From Streptomyces sp. LBL (lineage in GTDB: Bacteria; Actinomycetota; Actinomycetes; Streptomycetales; Streptomycetaceae), in NCBI RefSeq assembly GCF_029893585.1, contig NZ_JARXYX010000006.1, positions 124,001-188,000 on the forward strand: a stretch of 64,000 nucleotides of DNA, read 5' to 3'. Below the pieces are notes generated by a model. The model did not search any database. It had not been told where the DNA came from and worked only from the letters and a program-made list of their open reading frames with translations. The translations under genes and the position numbers were made by a program. This document shows positions 1-8,900 of the stretch, one piece after another (positions within the stretch are counted from its first letter, which is position 1; every line of letters starts with the position of its first letter).

Positions 1-231
1 GGGCGCCGGCTCAGGGGTGCGTCGATGCGGCTGTACGGGCTGGATGCGCGGGGCCGGGGGCTGGTCGTACGGTGACGGACCGGGGCCCTGGGGCGCGTAC
101 GGCTGCTGGCGCTGCCGGCTCGGGGTGGAGGGAAAGTTGTAACGGTTGGGGTTCTGGGAACCGTCGCCGTGACCCTGGCCGGATCCGTACGACCAGTTAC
201 CCGAAGGTGAACCGCCTGGGGGTGTTGCCAC
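1..231 (-). CDS. cvnC: DUF742 protein of a conservon (CvnC), 5' part only
   Basis: The visible 77 codons begin at a GTG (231-229) preceded by a strong GGAGGAGAG ribosome site. They encode a Ser/Gly/Gln/Pro-rich, Tyr-containing disordered leader, and the gene runs off the left edge. The call as a DUF742 (CvnC) protein rests on position: it follows cvnA and cvnB in the conserved order of Streptomyces conservons. The DUF742 winged-helix-like core itself is outside the window. In conservons this protein joins the Roadblock and GTPase-like partners at the membrane kinase. The leader is much longer than that of the second CvnC here (5030-5425), which starts close to its core. Confidence 0.75.
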   Translation of the reverse strand, partial: MATPPGGSPSGNWSYGSGQGHGDGSQNPNRYNFPSTPSRQRQQPYAPQGPGPSPYDQPPAPRIQPVQPHRRTPEPAP

Positions 232-327
232 TTTCTCTCCTCCTCCGACTGTGCCGGGCACCCATCCCTGTGGAGCCGCGTTCCGAAACCTTATGGCCTT
301 AGGAGGCCAAAAAGCACCGTCTGTCTG

Positions 328-750
328 TTAGTTGAGCAGGCTCCCCTGGAGCTCCGCACGCAGATCGGGCGTCAGGACGGTACCGGAACGGTCCACCAGG
401 AGTGCCATCTCGTACCCGACAAGGCCAATGTCCGCATCCGGATGTGCGAGAACCGCGAGCGACGAGCCGTCGGAGATGGACATGATGAAGAGAAATCCCC
501 GCTCCATCTCCACAACCGTCTGGTTCACACTGCCGCCCTCGAAGATACGGGAGGCGCCTGCCGTCAGAGACGTCAGACCGGAGGCGACGGCCGCGAGCTG
601 GTCGGCGCGGTCGCGCGGAAAGCCTTCGGACATCGCCAGAAGGAGTCCATCGGCAGAGACCACCACCGTGTGGGACACCCCGGGGGTGTTGTCCACGAAG
701 TTGGTAATCAGCCAGTTCAGGTTCTGTGCCGCCTGGCTCATCGGGCTCAC
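328..750 (-). CDS. cvnB: Roadblock/LC7 domain protein of first conservon (CvnB)
   Basis: A protein of about 140 residues that is almost entirely a Roadblock/LC7 domain (MSQAAQNLNWLITNF, then the VVVSADGLLLAMSEG core). Roadblock proteins dimerise and regulate small GTPases of the MglA/CvnD type. I chose the GTG at 750, 1 nt after the cvnA stop, because the paralogue at 5536-5958 begins at the equivalent TTG. The ATG at 741 (MSQAAQ) is the alternative. The two CvnB proteins differ at only a few positions (for example SVNQ versus DVAQ), so they are recent or conserved duplicates. Translation is probably coupled to cvnA, whose last codons (Gln-Glu-Arg) carry the GGAG. Confidence 0.92.
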   Translation of the reverse strand: MSPMSQAAQNLNWLITNFVDNTPGVSHTVVVSADGLLLAMSEGFPRDRADQLAAVASGLTSLTAGASRIFEGGSVNQTVVEMERGFLFIMSISDGSSLAVLAHPDADIGLVGYEMALLVDRSGTVLTPDLRAELQGSLLN

Positions 751-751
751 A

Positions 752-3700
752 CTAACGCTCCTGGTTGTAGGTGCTGTCAGGACCACCGTGTTGATTCCCA
801 GTGGCCTGGCCGTTCGTTTCGTCACTGCCTGCGTTACGTCCCCGCTCGACCCCTCGACGCAGGTTGCTCAACCTGCCCCGGACGTCCTCGGGAGCGCGGG
901 AGACCTGTGGGCCCCCCTGGGGGGTGGTTTCGGCGGCTCCCTCGATCAGGTTGGCCTTGGGAACCCGCCGCGGCAGACCGGAGGAGGTCACCCCGCCCGC
1001 CTTGGGCTTCTTGAGCTGTGAGGCCTGCTGCCAGCGCGCGTCGTTCGCCGAGCGCCAGGATTCGGTGCCGGTGCTGTCCGGCGCGGGAGCCGAGGGCTCC
1101 TGGTTCGTGTGCCGCGCGCCGCCCGAGCCGTTCATGCCGCCCGAGCCGTTCATGCCGCTCGGGGTCGATCCCCGACGCGGGAGCCCGGCATCGGTCATCT
1201 CGTGGGCGGCGGAGGGGGTCGGTCCCGGACGGTCGAAGCCTACGCTTTCACGCTCACCCACGTCACCGGCCTGCGGAGATTCCGCTTCCGGAGTGTACTG
1301 GTCCGGATATCCGTTGCCGTAGCCGTCGGGCTGCGGCGGCCAGTCGTCCCGGTAGGACGGCTCATCGAAGGCGCGGAACGCCTCCGGGGCGGCGCCACGG
1401 GCCGGCGCGGGCGTCTCCTGAACCTGCTCCGGGTAGGTGGGCTCCGGATAGCCGCCGTTCGGCGAGAAGGCGTCGTTCTGCGGCAGACCGCCGTTCGGCG
1501 CGTAGTACGACTCGTCGTACGACGGTTGCTCCGGCTGATCGTAGGAGCGCTGCCGCTCCTCGTACGTCGGCTGCTGCTCCCCGTACGGCTGCTGGTGCTG
1601 CTCCCCGTACGTCGGCTGAGAGTCGAAGGAGTTCGGCTGCTGCTCCGGGAATCCGCCCTGGCCGGTGTCGTAGGGGGACGGTGCGTCGAACGCCTCCGGG
1701 TACGAAGGGGTCTCGGGTCCCTGTGAGCCCGGCTCCTGGTCCGGCGATTGGGGTTCCAGGGCCGCCCGGCGCTCCTCGCGCATCAGCGAGCGGCCCACCG
1801 GGTCCAGCTCCCGTATGTCGTCCGGGACCTCGGAGTAGCGGCTGTCGTCGAAGCCGAGTTCGGCGGCCGTGCGCGTCGGCAGGCCGGCGTTGAAGTTCTC
1901 GCCGCCGAAGCTCTGCTCCGGCATGATCTGCGAGACCGTGAACTCGTCGCGCTCCGGCTGGTGTTCGCCGCCGCCGCCGTGGGTGATCGCGTCGGGCAGC
2001 ATGACCAGCGAGGTGGTGCCGGCCTGCTCGCCCGAGGGGCGCAGCTGCACGCGGATACCGTGCCGGTCGGACAGCCGACCGACCACGAACAGGCCCATAC
2101 GCTGGGAGATCGCGGCGTCCACGGTCGGCGGGTTGGCCAGCTTGTGGTTGATGTCCGCGAAGTCCTCGGCGGTGAGACCGATGCCCTTGTCGTGGATCTC
2201 GATCATGATGCGGCCGTCGGGCAGCCGGGTCGCGGTGACGCGGACCTTCGTCTGCGGCGAGGAGAACGTGGTGGCGTTCTCCAGAAGCTCGGCCAGCAGG
2301 TGCACGAGGTCGGTGACCGCGCGGCCGTGGATCTCGGCCTCCGGGACGCCGGACAGCTCGATGCGCTCGTACTGCTCCACCTCGGAGGAGGCGGCGCGCA
2401 ACACGTCGACCAGCGGCACCGGCTGGTCCCAGCGGCGGCCGGGCTCCTCACCGGCGAGGACCAGGAGGTTCTCGCCGTTGCGGCGCATACGGGTGGCCAG
2501 GTGGTCCAGCCTGAACAGGTTCTCCAGCTGGTCCGGTTCGGCCTCGCGGTTCTCCAAGTCGGTGATCAGGGTCAGCTGGCCCTCGATCAGGGACTGGTTG
2601 CGGCGCGAGAGGTTGGTGAAGATCGCGTTGATGTTGCCCCGCAGCATGGCCTGCTCGGCGGCCAGTCGTACGGCCTCGCGGTGGACCTGGTCGAAGGCGC
2701 GGGCGACCTCGCCGATCTCGTCCCGGGTGGTGATCGGGATGGGCTGGACGCGGGTGTCCACGCGGCCCGGATCGGTGCGCGAGAGCTGGTCGACCAGCAT
2801 CGGCAGGCGCTGCTCGGCGATGCCGAAGGCGGCGTTGCGCAGCTGGCGCATCGCGCGGCTCATCTGCCGGGCCACGGTGCCGGCCAGGATGAACGCGAGG
2901 AGCAGGGCGACCACGACGACGGCACCGGTGACGAGGGCGTCGCTCTTGGCGTTGTCGGCGATGTCCGAGGCCTCGGCCACGGCCTTGTCGGCCAGGTCCG
3001 ACTCGATCTGCCGGTAGGCGTTGTACTTGAGGGTGTTGACCGCCCACCAGTTGCTCGCGGTCATGCCCTGCCGGGCGAGCGCGTCCCGCGCGGAGGGGTC
3101 GGTCGTCTGGAGCGTCGAGATGGCCCTGACCATGTCGGCCGGGTTGGACGGCGGAGGCACGTAGGACGGGTCCTTCGCCTTGGCCTCCTGGGCCATCGCC
3201 ACGCCGTCCGCACGGATCTTCTTCTCGGCCTCGGTGAGCTTCTGCGCGTCCGCCGCGGTGCCACCGCCGATGTACTCCTCGACGGCGATGCCCTCCAGAT
3301 ACGCGTACGAGGAGAGGGCGACCCGCTGGGCACCCAGGTCGGAGACCTTGGGACCCGGGCCGATCAGCAGATGCATGCCGATGGCGCGCTGCACCGACAG
3401 GGCGGCCTTGGTGAGCGAGATCGCGTAGACCGTACGGCCGTAGCTGGTGATGTTTCCGGTGCCCAGACCGAGCTCGTTGGAGAACTCCATCAAGGGGTGG
3501 GCGATCTGGACGTAGCCCTCTTCGGTCTGTACGCCGGTGAGCTTGGTCGTGTACGCGGCCGTGCGCAGTGCCTGGAGCTTGGGCTCCTCGTCGCGGAAGA
3601 TCTGCAGACGGCGCAGCAGGCCGGTCTTCTGCGGCATGCTCTGCGCCGCCTGGTCGAAGGCGTCGGCGGCCTTGTCCGTCGCGGAGCGGACCTGGGTGAC

Positions 3701-4084
3701 CGTCGCCTTGTCCTGGGCGCTCTGGCTCTTGCCCTTGAGCAGCGGCGCGGCGGAGACGTCCCGCTCGGTGAACAGCGCGTCCGCGTAGGTGAGGGACGCC
3801 CGTACCAGAACCGCGGTGTCCTCCGCGTCCTGTGCCTCCCGCCAGGTGTCGATCGAGCTCTTCACCTGGAAGCCGCCCATGACGAGGCCGACCAGCACGG
3901 GTATGAGCAGGATCGCGTTCAGCCGGGTCGGCACCCGCCAGTTGCGTGGAGAGAAACGGCCGCCGCTCGATGCGGGCCCGGCCGTTGGCTCCGATCCGGG
4001 CACAGGGGCGGGCGCCGCTCCGCGCGGCGGCGGGGTGAAGTTGCCCCGGGCCGACGGCTCGGGACCGTTCTTGCTTCGCCTCAC
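752..4084 (-). CDS. cvnA: Membrane sensor histidine-kinase-like protein of first conservon (CvnA)
   Basis: About 1,110 residues. A Pro-rich cytoplasmic start is followed by TM1 (about 55-74), an extracytoplasmic helical sensing region of the nitrate/nitrite (NIT) type, TM2 (about 384-405), a HAMP linker and a helical segment (NLSRRNQSLIEGQL). Next comes a GHKL ATPase with N-box LLAELLENATTF near 598 and G1 box DKGIGL near 634. The last 400 residues are disordered and rich in Gln, Pro, Tyr and Gly, with repeated QPTYGEQ-like units. The dimerisation helix lacks a canonical HisKA H-box, as is usual in conservons. I chose the GTG at 4084 (MRRSKNGPEPS) because upstream codons look non-coding; the ribosome site there is weak. 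It is probably the receptor for CvnB, CvnC and CvnD. Confidence 0.9.
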   Translation of the reverse strand: MRRSKNGPEPSARGNFTPPPRGAAPAPVPGSEPTAGPASSGGRFSPRNWRVPTRLNAILLIPVLVGLVMGGFQVKSSIDTWREAQDAEDTAVLVRASLTYADALFTERDVSAAPLLKGKSQSAQDKATVTQVRSATDKAADAFDQAAQSMPQKTGLLRRLQIFRDEEPKLQALRTAAYTTKLTGVQTEEGYVQIAHPLMEFSNELGLGTGNITSYGRTVYAISLTKAALSVQRAIGMHLLIGPGPKVSDLGAQRVALSSYAYLEGIAVEEYIGGGTAADAQKLTEAEKKIRADGVAMAQEAKAKDPSYVPPPSNPADMVRAISTLQTTDPSARDALARQGMTASNWWAVNTLKYNAYRQIESDLADKAVAEASDIADNAKSDALVTGAVVVVALLLAFILAGTVARQMSRAMRQLRNAAFGIAEQRLPMLVDQLSRTDPGRVDTRVQPIPITTRDEIGEVARAFDQVHREAVRLAAEQAMLRGNINAIFTNLSRRNQSLIEGQLTLITDLENREAEPDQLENLFRLDHLATRMRRNGENLLVLAGEEPGRRWDQPVPLVDVLRAASSEVEQYERIELSGVPEAEIHGRAVTDLVHLLAELLENATTFSSPQTKVRVTATRLPDGRIMIEIHDKGIGLTAEDFADINHKLANPPTVDAAISQRMGLFVVGRLSDRHGIRVQLRPSGEQAGTTSLVMLPDAITHGGGGEHQPERDEFTVSQIMPEQSFGGENFNAGLPTRTAAELGFDDSRYSEVPDDIRELDPVGRSLMREERRAALEPQSPDQEPGSQGPETPSYPEAFDAPSPYDTGQGGFPEQQPNSFDSQPTYGEQHQQPYGEQQPTYEERQRSYDQPEQPSYDESYYAPNGGLPQNDAFSPNGGYPEPTYPEQVQETPAPARGAAPEAFRAFDEPSYRDDWPPQPDGYGNGYPDQYTPEAESPQAGDVGERESVGFDRPGPTPSAAHEMTDAGLPRRGSTPSGMNGSGGMNGSGGARHTNQEPSAPAPDSTGTESWRSANDARWQQASQLKKPKAGGVTSSGLPRRVPKANLIEGAAETTPQGGPQVSRAPEDVRGRLSNLRRGVERGRNAGSDETNGQATGNQHGGPDSTYNQER

Positions 4085-4473
4085 TCGACCAACAACCTTC
4101 CGGCGGTCGGCACCAACGTTGTGCCGCAACGCTGTGCCGCAGTGTCTCAGAACCCAGAGAGCCATCGACGGGTGAGTACGTCTTTGACTATTAGGCAGTT
4201 CACGCATTCCAGCACGTCGTCCTCCGCACCTCCAAACAGTGCGGAGTGAGGATTCGAGTGATGTAAGCCCCAGATAAAACGGTCATAAAGAGCAAGCCCC
4301 GTCAAAAGACGGGGCTTGCATGCGCACAGCGAGACCAGTTGACCGCGATGCGTGGCGGTACCACCCGATTCTTCTGCCGAAACGTTATGAACACCGGGGC
4401 CGACCGTGTCAAGAGACACAGTCGGCTCCGTCACATCTCCGACAAGTTCCGTATGACCCGGACGATTTGGGCG
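4085..4473. other. Intergenic region between two conservons
   Basis: A 389-bp gap with no credible gene. It should hold the promoter of the first conservon (transcribed leftwards) and the end of the second conservon's transcript. The only clear signal is the perfect hairpin at 4292-4319. The stretch around 4180-4290 is more AT-rich than its surroundings, as expected for a promoter, but I could not fix a -10/-35 pair. Confidence 0.6.
4292..4319 (-). terminator. Rho-independent-type hairpin after the second conservon
   Basis: Perfect 12-bp arms GCAAGCCCCGTC and GACGGGGCTTGC around an AAAA loop. It lies about 155 bp past the cvnD stop on the minus strand and upstream of the next cvnA. There is no long U-tract, as is common in Streptomyces. 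It would separate the two conservon transcripts. Confidence 0.8.
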
Positions 4474-5049
4474 CTACCGCAGACGTGCCATCAAAGCGTG
4501 CTCCACCAACGTGATCAGGGCGCCCTTGGCGTCGGAGCGGTGCCGGGCGTCGGTGGTGATGATCGGGGTGTCGGGGCCGATCTGCAGGGCCTCGCGCACC
4601 TCCTCGGGCTGGTACGGCTGGTGCCCCTCGAAGCCGTTGAGCGCGACGACGAACGGCAGGCCGCTGTTCTCGAAGTAGTCGACCGCGGGGAAGCAGTCGG
4701 CGAGACGGCGGGTGTCCACCAGGACGATCGCGCCGATGGCGCCGCGCACCAGGTCGTCCCACATGAACCAGAAACGGTCCTGGCCCGGCGTACCGAACAG
4801 GTACAGGATCAGGTCCTGGTCCAGCGTGATGCGGCCGAAGTCCATGGCCACCGTGGTGGTGGTCTTGCCTCCGGTGTGGGTGAGGTCGTCGATGCCGGCC
4901 GAAGCTGACGTCATCACGGCCTCGGTACGCAGCGGGTTGATCTCCGAGACGGCGCCGACGAACGTGGTCTTGCCCACGCCGAAGCCACCCGCCACCACGA
5001 TCTTCGCGGACGTGGTCGTCCGGCCTCCGTCAGAGCTTGCGAAGTCCAC
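4474..5049 (-). CDS. cvnD: Small GTPase-like protein of second conservon (CvnD)
   Basis: 191 residues. The P-loop is GGFGVGKTTF (about 21-30). A switch-II-like FGTPGQDRFW follows, with GTPGQ replacing DxxGQ, and VALNGF stands where NKxD is expected, so the guanine-specificity motif is degenerate. This is the ATP/GTP-binding member of the conservon, related to MglA-type GTPases and predicted to cycle under control of the Roadblock partner. The GTG start at 5049 lies inside the end of cvnC (20-bp overlap), which implies translational coupling. It is the last gene of its operon and is followed by the hairpin at 4292-4319. Confidence 0.93.
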   Translation of the reverse strand: MDFASSDGGRTTTSAKIVVAGGFGVGKTTFVGAVSEINPLRTEAVMTSASAGIDDLTHTGGKTTTTVAMDFGRITLDQDLILYLFGTPGQDRFWFMWDDLVRGAIGAIVLVDTRRLADCFPAVDYFENSGLPFVVALNGFEGHQPYQPEEVREALQIGPDTPIITTDARHRSDAKGALITLVEHALMARLR

Positions 5050-5425
5050 TGAGCACCCTTTCGAGCAGTGTCACGTCGGGAGCGCCGGTGCTTTCGTCGC
5101 CACCCGGCTGGTGGATGGCGACGAGTCCTGCCTCCGCGAGGTCCGCGACAAGAATCCGGGCCACGCCCAGGGGCATGGTCAGCAGCGCCGAGACCTCGGC
5201 GACCGATTTCACCTCGCGGCACAGGTGGCAGATCCGCTGGTGCTCGGGGAGAAGTCCCATGAGCGCCGCCGGGTCGGCCGTGGTGCTGATCAGGGCCTCG
5301 ATGGCGAGCTGGTAGCGCGGCCGGGTCCGGCCGCCGGTCATCGCGTAGGGACGTACCAGCGGCTGGTCGCCCTCATCCTCGTACGGCTCCGCGTACGGAT
5401 CATGAGAAGCGGTGGGCGGGGTCAT
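5030..5425 (-). CDS. cvnC: DUF742 protein of second conservon (CvnC)
   Basis: 131 residues. A short acidic leader is followed by the DUF742 core (YAMTGGRTRP, IEALISTT, HQRICHLCREVKSVAEVSALL, LGVARILVADLAEAGLV). The core looks like a winged helix-turn-helix, but its role is in signalling complexes rather than proven DNA binding. The ATG at 5425 follows a good GGAGG. It overlaps cvnD by 20 bp and lies 110 bp after cvnB. DUF742 genes in Streptomyces are almost always found in this setting. Confidence 0.93.
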   Translation of the reverse strand: MTPPTASHDPYAEPYEDEGDQPLVRPYAMTGGRTRPRYQLAIEALISTTADPAALMGLLPEHQRICHLCREVKSVAEVSALLTMPLGVARILVADLAEAGLVAIHQPGGDESTGAPDVTLLERVLSGLRKL

Positions 5426-5535
5426 GAATCCTCCGGGCGGGACAGCAAGTCGGTCAGCAAGCCGTCATAAGGGGCCGGTGGGGGGATTGTGGCGGCCGGA
5501 CGGTTATTTGGTGAGACGGGTGGATCCGATACGGC

Positions 5536-5958
5536 TCAGTGGAGCAGACTGCCTTGGAGTTCGGCGCGCAGGTCGGGCGTGAGCACGGCACCCGCGCGGT
5601 CGACCAGGAGCGCCATCTCGTAGCCGACGAGGCCGATGTCGCAGTCGGGGTGTGCGAGTACGGCCAGCGACGAGCCGTCCGAGACGGACATCAGGAACAG
5701 GAATCCCCGCTCCATCTCGACGACCGTCTGTGCCACGTCGCCGCCCTCGAAGATCCGGGAGGCGCCGGCTGTCAGTGAGGTGAGTCCGGACGCGACGGCT
5801 GCCAACTGGTCGGCACGGTCGCGTGGGAAACCCTCGGACATTGCCAGAAGGAGTCCGTCGGCGGACACGACGACGGTGTGGGACACCCCGGGAGTGTTGT
5901 CCACGAAGTTGGTGATCAACCAGTTCAGGTTCTGTGCCGCCTGGCTCATCGGGCTCAA
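5536..5958 (-). CDS. cvnB: Roadblock/LC7 domain protein of second conservon (CvnB)
   Basis: 140 residues, nearly identical to the CvnB of the first conservon. It shares the MSPMSQAAQNLNW start, the VVVSADGLLLAMSEGF core and the end GSLLH in place of GSLLN. The TTG start at 5958 abuts the cvnA stop codon with no gap. The Roadblock fold is expected to dimerise and to act as a regulator for the CvnD GTPase-like protein. The near-identity suggests that the two systems could exchange this subunit. Confidence 0.92.
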   Translation of the reverse strand: MSPMSQAAQNLNWLITNFVDNTPGVSHTVVVSADGLLLAMSEGFPRDRADQLAAVASGLTSLTAGASRIFEGGDVAQTVVEMERGFLFLMSVSDGSSLAVLAHPDCDIGLVGYEMALLVDRAGAVLTPDLRAELQGSLLH

Positions 5959-8900
5959 CTAGTGCTCCTGCTGGTGAGTGGGGCTCGGGAAGCTGCCGGT
6001 CTGGCCGGTACCGGCCTGTCGACCTTGCGCGATGCCCCGACGGAGATTGGTCAGCCGGCCGCGTACGTCATCAGGCGCACGCGAGACCTGCGGACCGGTT
6101 TGGTGCTGTTGCTGCTGAGCCGTGCCCGGGACGAGGTTCGCCCGGGGCACCCTGCGCGGCAGACCGGAGGTGGTGATGCCGCCCGCGGCCGGCTGCCGGA
6201 CGCGCTCTGCCTGCCGGACGAGTTCGTCGTTCGGAGAGCTGCGCCAGGAGCTGGCGACGGGACGCTGAGGGGCAGCCGGAGTGTGCGGCTGCTGGTGCGG
6301 GGCCGCCGGAGGGGCGGCGGCCGAGTCGGGGCCCTGACGGCCGTTCTGTTGACCGTTCTGCTGCCCGTGGAACCAGTTGGTCTCGAGCGTGTCGAACAGC
6401 GGCGTACGGCCGTCACCGGGACCCGCCGGCGGCAGCTCCCACCCGTCCGGTCGCCGTCCCTCATCGGGCCGCTGCTGCGGACGCTGCGGGGCCGGCGGGC
6501 GCGGAGCACCGAAGTCGGAGTCACGCGCGCCGTTGACCTGCGGACGCTCGAACTGGCCCGTCGAGGAAGAAGCGTTGGCGGGGTGCTGGCTCTCCGGCAG
6601 GGAGTGCTGGCCCGTGAAGCCGTCGTCGTACCCGGGCCGGGCGAACTGGCCACCGGCACCGTCGTAGCCGGGTTGCGGGAACTGTCCGGTCGAGCCGCTG
6701 TCGTACGCCTGTGGGGAGGCGAACGGGTCCGTGACCGACGACGTCACCGGGTTGTTCTGCTCGCCCGAGGTGCGGAAGATGTCGGAGCGGACGAACGGGC
6801 CGCCGGTGATCTGATCCGGCCGGTCGCTCCGGCCGTCCTGCCCGCCACTCGTGCCCGGGCGGGGGAACTGCCCGGTGCTCTGCGGGGAGCCGGACGCCGG
6901 GGCGTCGAAGTCCGAACGGGTGAACTCGGACATGGACCCGGGATCCTGACGGGCGTCGAGCCGCGGGATCGCCGGCATCTCCGCGGTCGCGCCCGGGCCC
7001 TGCCGGTCGTCGATCCGCGGTATCCGGGAGGTCTGCGCCGGGTCCTGCTCGTCATGGCCGCGCGGGGCGTCCAGCGAGGTACGCGGCACCGGAGGCTGGG
7101 CGTTCTCGTCGCTCCAACTGGGCGTACGGGGCTGCTGGTCGCCGCCGGGCAGCTCGGCCCGCGCGCCACCGCGTCCGGGCAGCTGCGGCCGACGGCGCCG
7201 GCCCTTCGACTCGGAGCCCTTGTTCGAGGACGGCGACTGCGGAGGTACGGCACCCCGGGCGCCGCCGAAGGCGTCCTGTCCGCCGCCAAAAGCATCCTGT
7301 CCGCCGCCGAACGCGTCCCGACCGCCGCCGAAGGCGTCCCGTCCGCCGCCGAACGCGTCCCGACCGCCTCCGAACGGGGCCTGGCCCTGCGGTCCACCGG
7401 TGCCCGCGGCCTGCAGGCCCTGCGGCGCACCCGGAGCCTGACCGCCGAAGCCGGCGCCCGCTGGAGCCGGCCGGCCCTGCTGGGGCGCATCCGGACCCTG
7501 CGGCCCGCGCGCTCCGCCCGGCGCACCCGGATGACCGCCCGCGTCCCGCCCGGGCAGCGCGGCCCGCGGTCCCTGACCGGGGTTCAGCCGACCGCCCGCG
7601 GGGGCACCGCCACCCAGCGCACCGCCACCGGCGCCCGGCTGGCCGTTGCCGCGCCGGGCAGCCGCCACACCGGCCGCCGCGGCGGCCATGGCACCACCGG
7701 CGGCACCCTGACCGGGCTTCGGCTGGGGCTTCTTGCCGCCCTGGGCGAGATCGACGGGGAGCATGACCAGCGCGGTCGTACCGCCGGAGTCGGACGGCCG
7801 CAGCTGGATACGGATGCCGTGCCGCTGCGACAGCCGGCCGACCACGAACAGACCCATGCGGCGGGAGACGGAGACGTCCACGGTGGGCGGCGAGGCGAGC
7901 CGCTCATTGATCGCCGCGAGGTCCTCGGGGGAGAGGCCGATACCGGTGTCGTGGATCTCGATCAGAACGCGGCCGTCGGGCAGCGCGTGACCGGTGACCT
8001 TGACCTTGGTCTGCGGCGAGGAGAACGACGTCGCGTTCTCCAGCAGCTCGGCGAGCAGGTGGACGAGGTCGTTGACGACCCGGCCCGCCACTTCGGTGGT
8101 CGGCACGGAGGAAAGCTCGATGCGCTCGTACTGCTCCACCTCGGACGCGGCGGCGCGGAGCACGTCGACCAGCGGGACCGGGCGGGTCCAGCGGCGGCCG
8201 GGCTCCTCACCGGCGAGGACGAGGAGGTTCTCACCGTTACGGCGCATGCGGGTCGCGAGGTGGTCGAGCTTGAACAGCGAGGACAGCTGGTCCGGGTCGG
8301 CCTCGCGGGACTCGAGCTCGGAGATCAGCGACAGCTGGCGCTGGATCAGACCCTGGGAGCGGCGCGAGAGGTTGGTGAACATCGCGTTGACGTTGCCCCG
8401 CAGCAGGGCCTGCTCGGCGGCGAGCCGGACCGCCTCGCGGTGCACGTCGTCGAAGGCCGCGGCCACCTGGCCGATCTCGTCCCGGGAGTGCACACCGACC
8501 GACTCCACGGACGTGTCGACGTCCTGCGGGTCGGACTCGGACAACTGCTTGACCAGCTCGGGCAGCCGGTCCTGGGCGACCTTGGTGGCCGTCTCCTGGA
8601 GCCGGCGCAGCGAGCGGATCATGGAGCGGGCGACGACGAACGCGCCGACCAGCGAGATACCGAGGACGAGCAGGATCAGGACACCGGAGAAGATCGCGTC
8701 CTGCTGGGACACGTTGCGCAGCTCGCGGGCTTTCTGCTCCATGTCCTCGAGCAGCGTGCGCTCGACGCCGCCCATCTGTTCGAGCTTGATCGAGCTGTCG
8801 TCGACCCAGTCCTTGTAGGACCGCTTGTCCAGGTCGGCGAGACCGGTCTGGAAGGCACGGCCGCCGTACTGGTCGGTGGCCTGGATGGTGGGGTTGCCCT

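Noticed and set aside
752..4207. Longer cvnA start at 4207
   Set aside because: The extra 41 residues have no membrane or domain match and lack a ribosome site. The GTG at 4084 fits the family start.
1748..4249. An 833-codon plus-strand frame
   Set aside because: Antisense of the first cvnA, with biased composition (Val/Gly/Arg/Leu-rich) and no recognisable domain.
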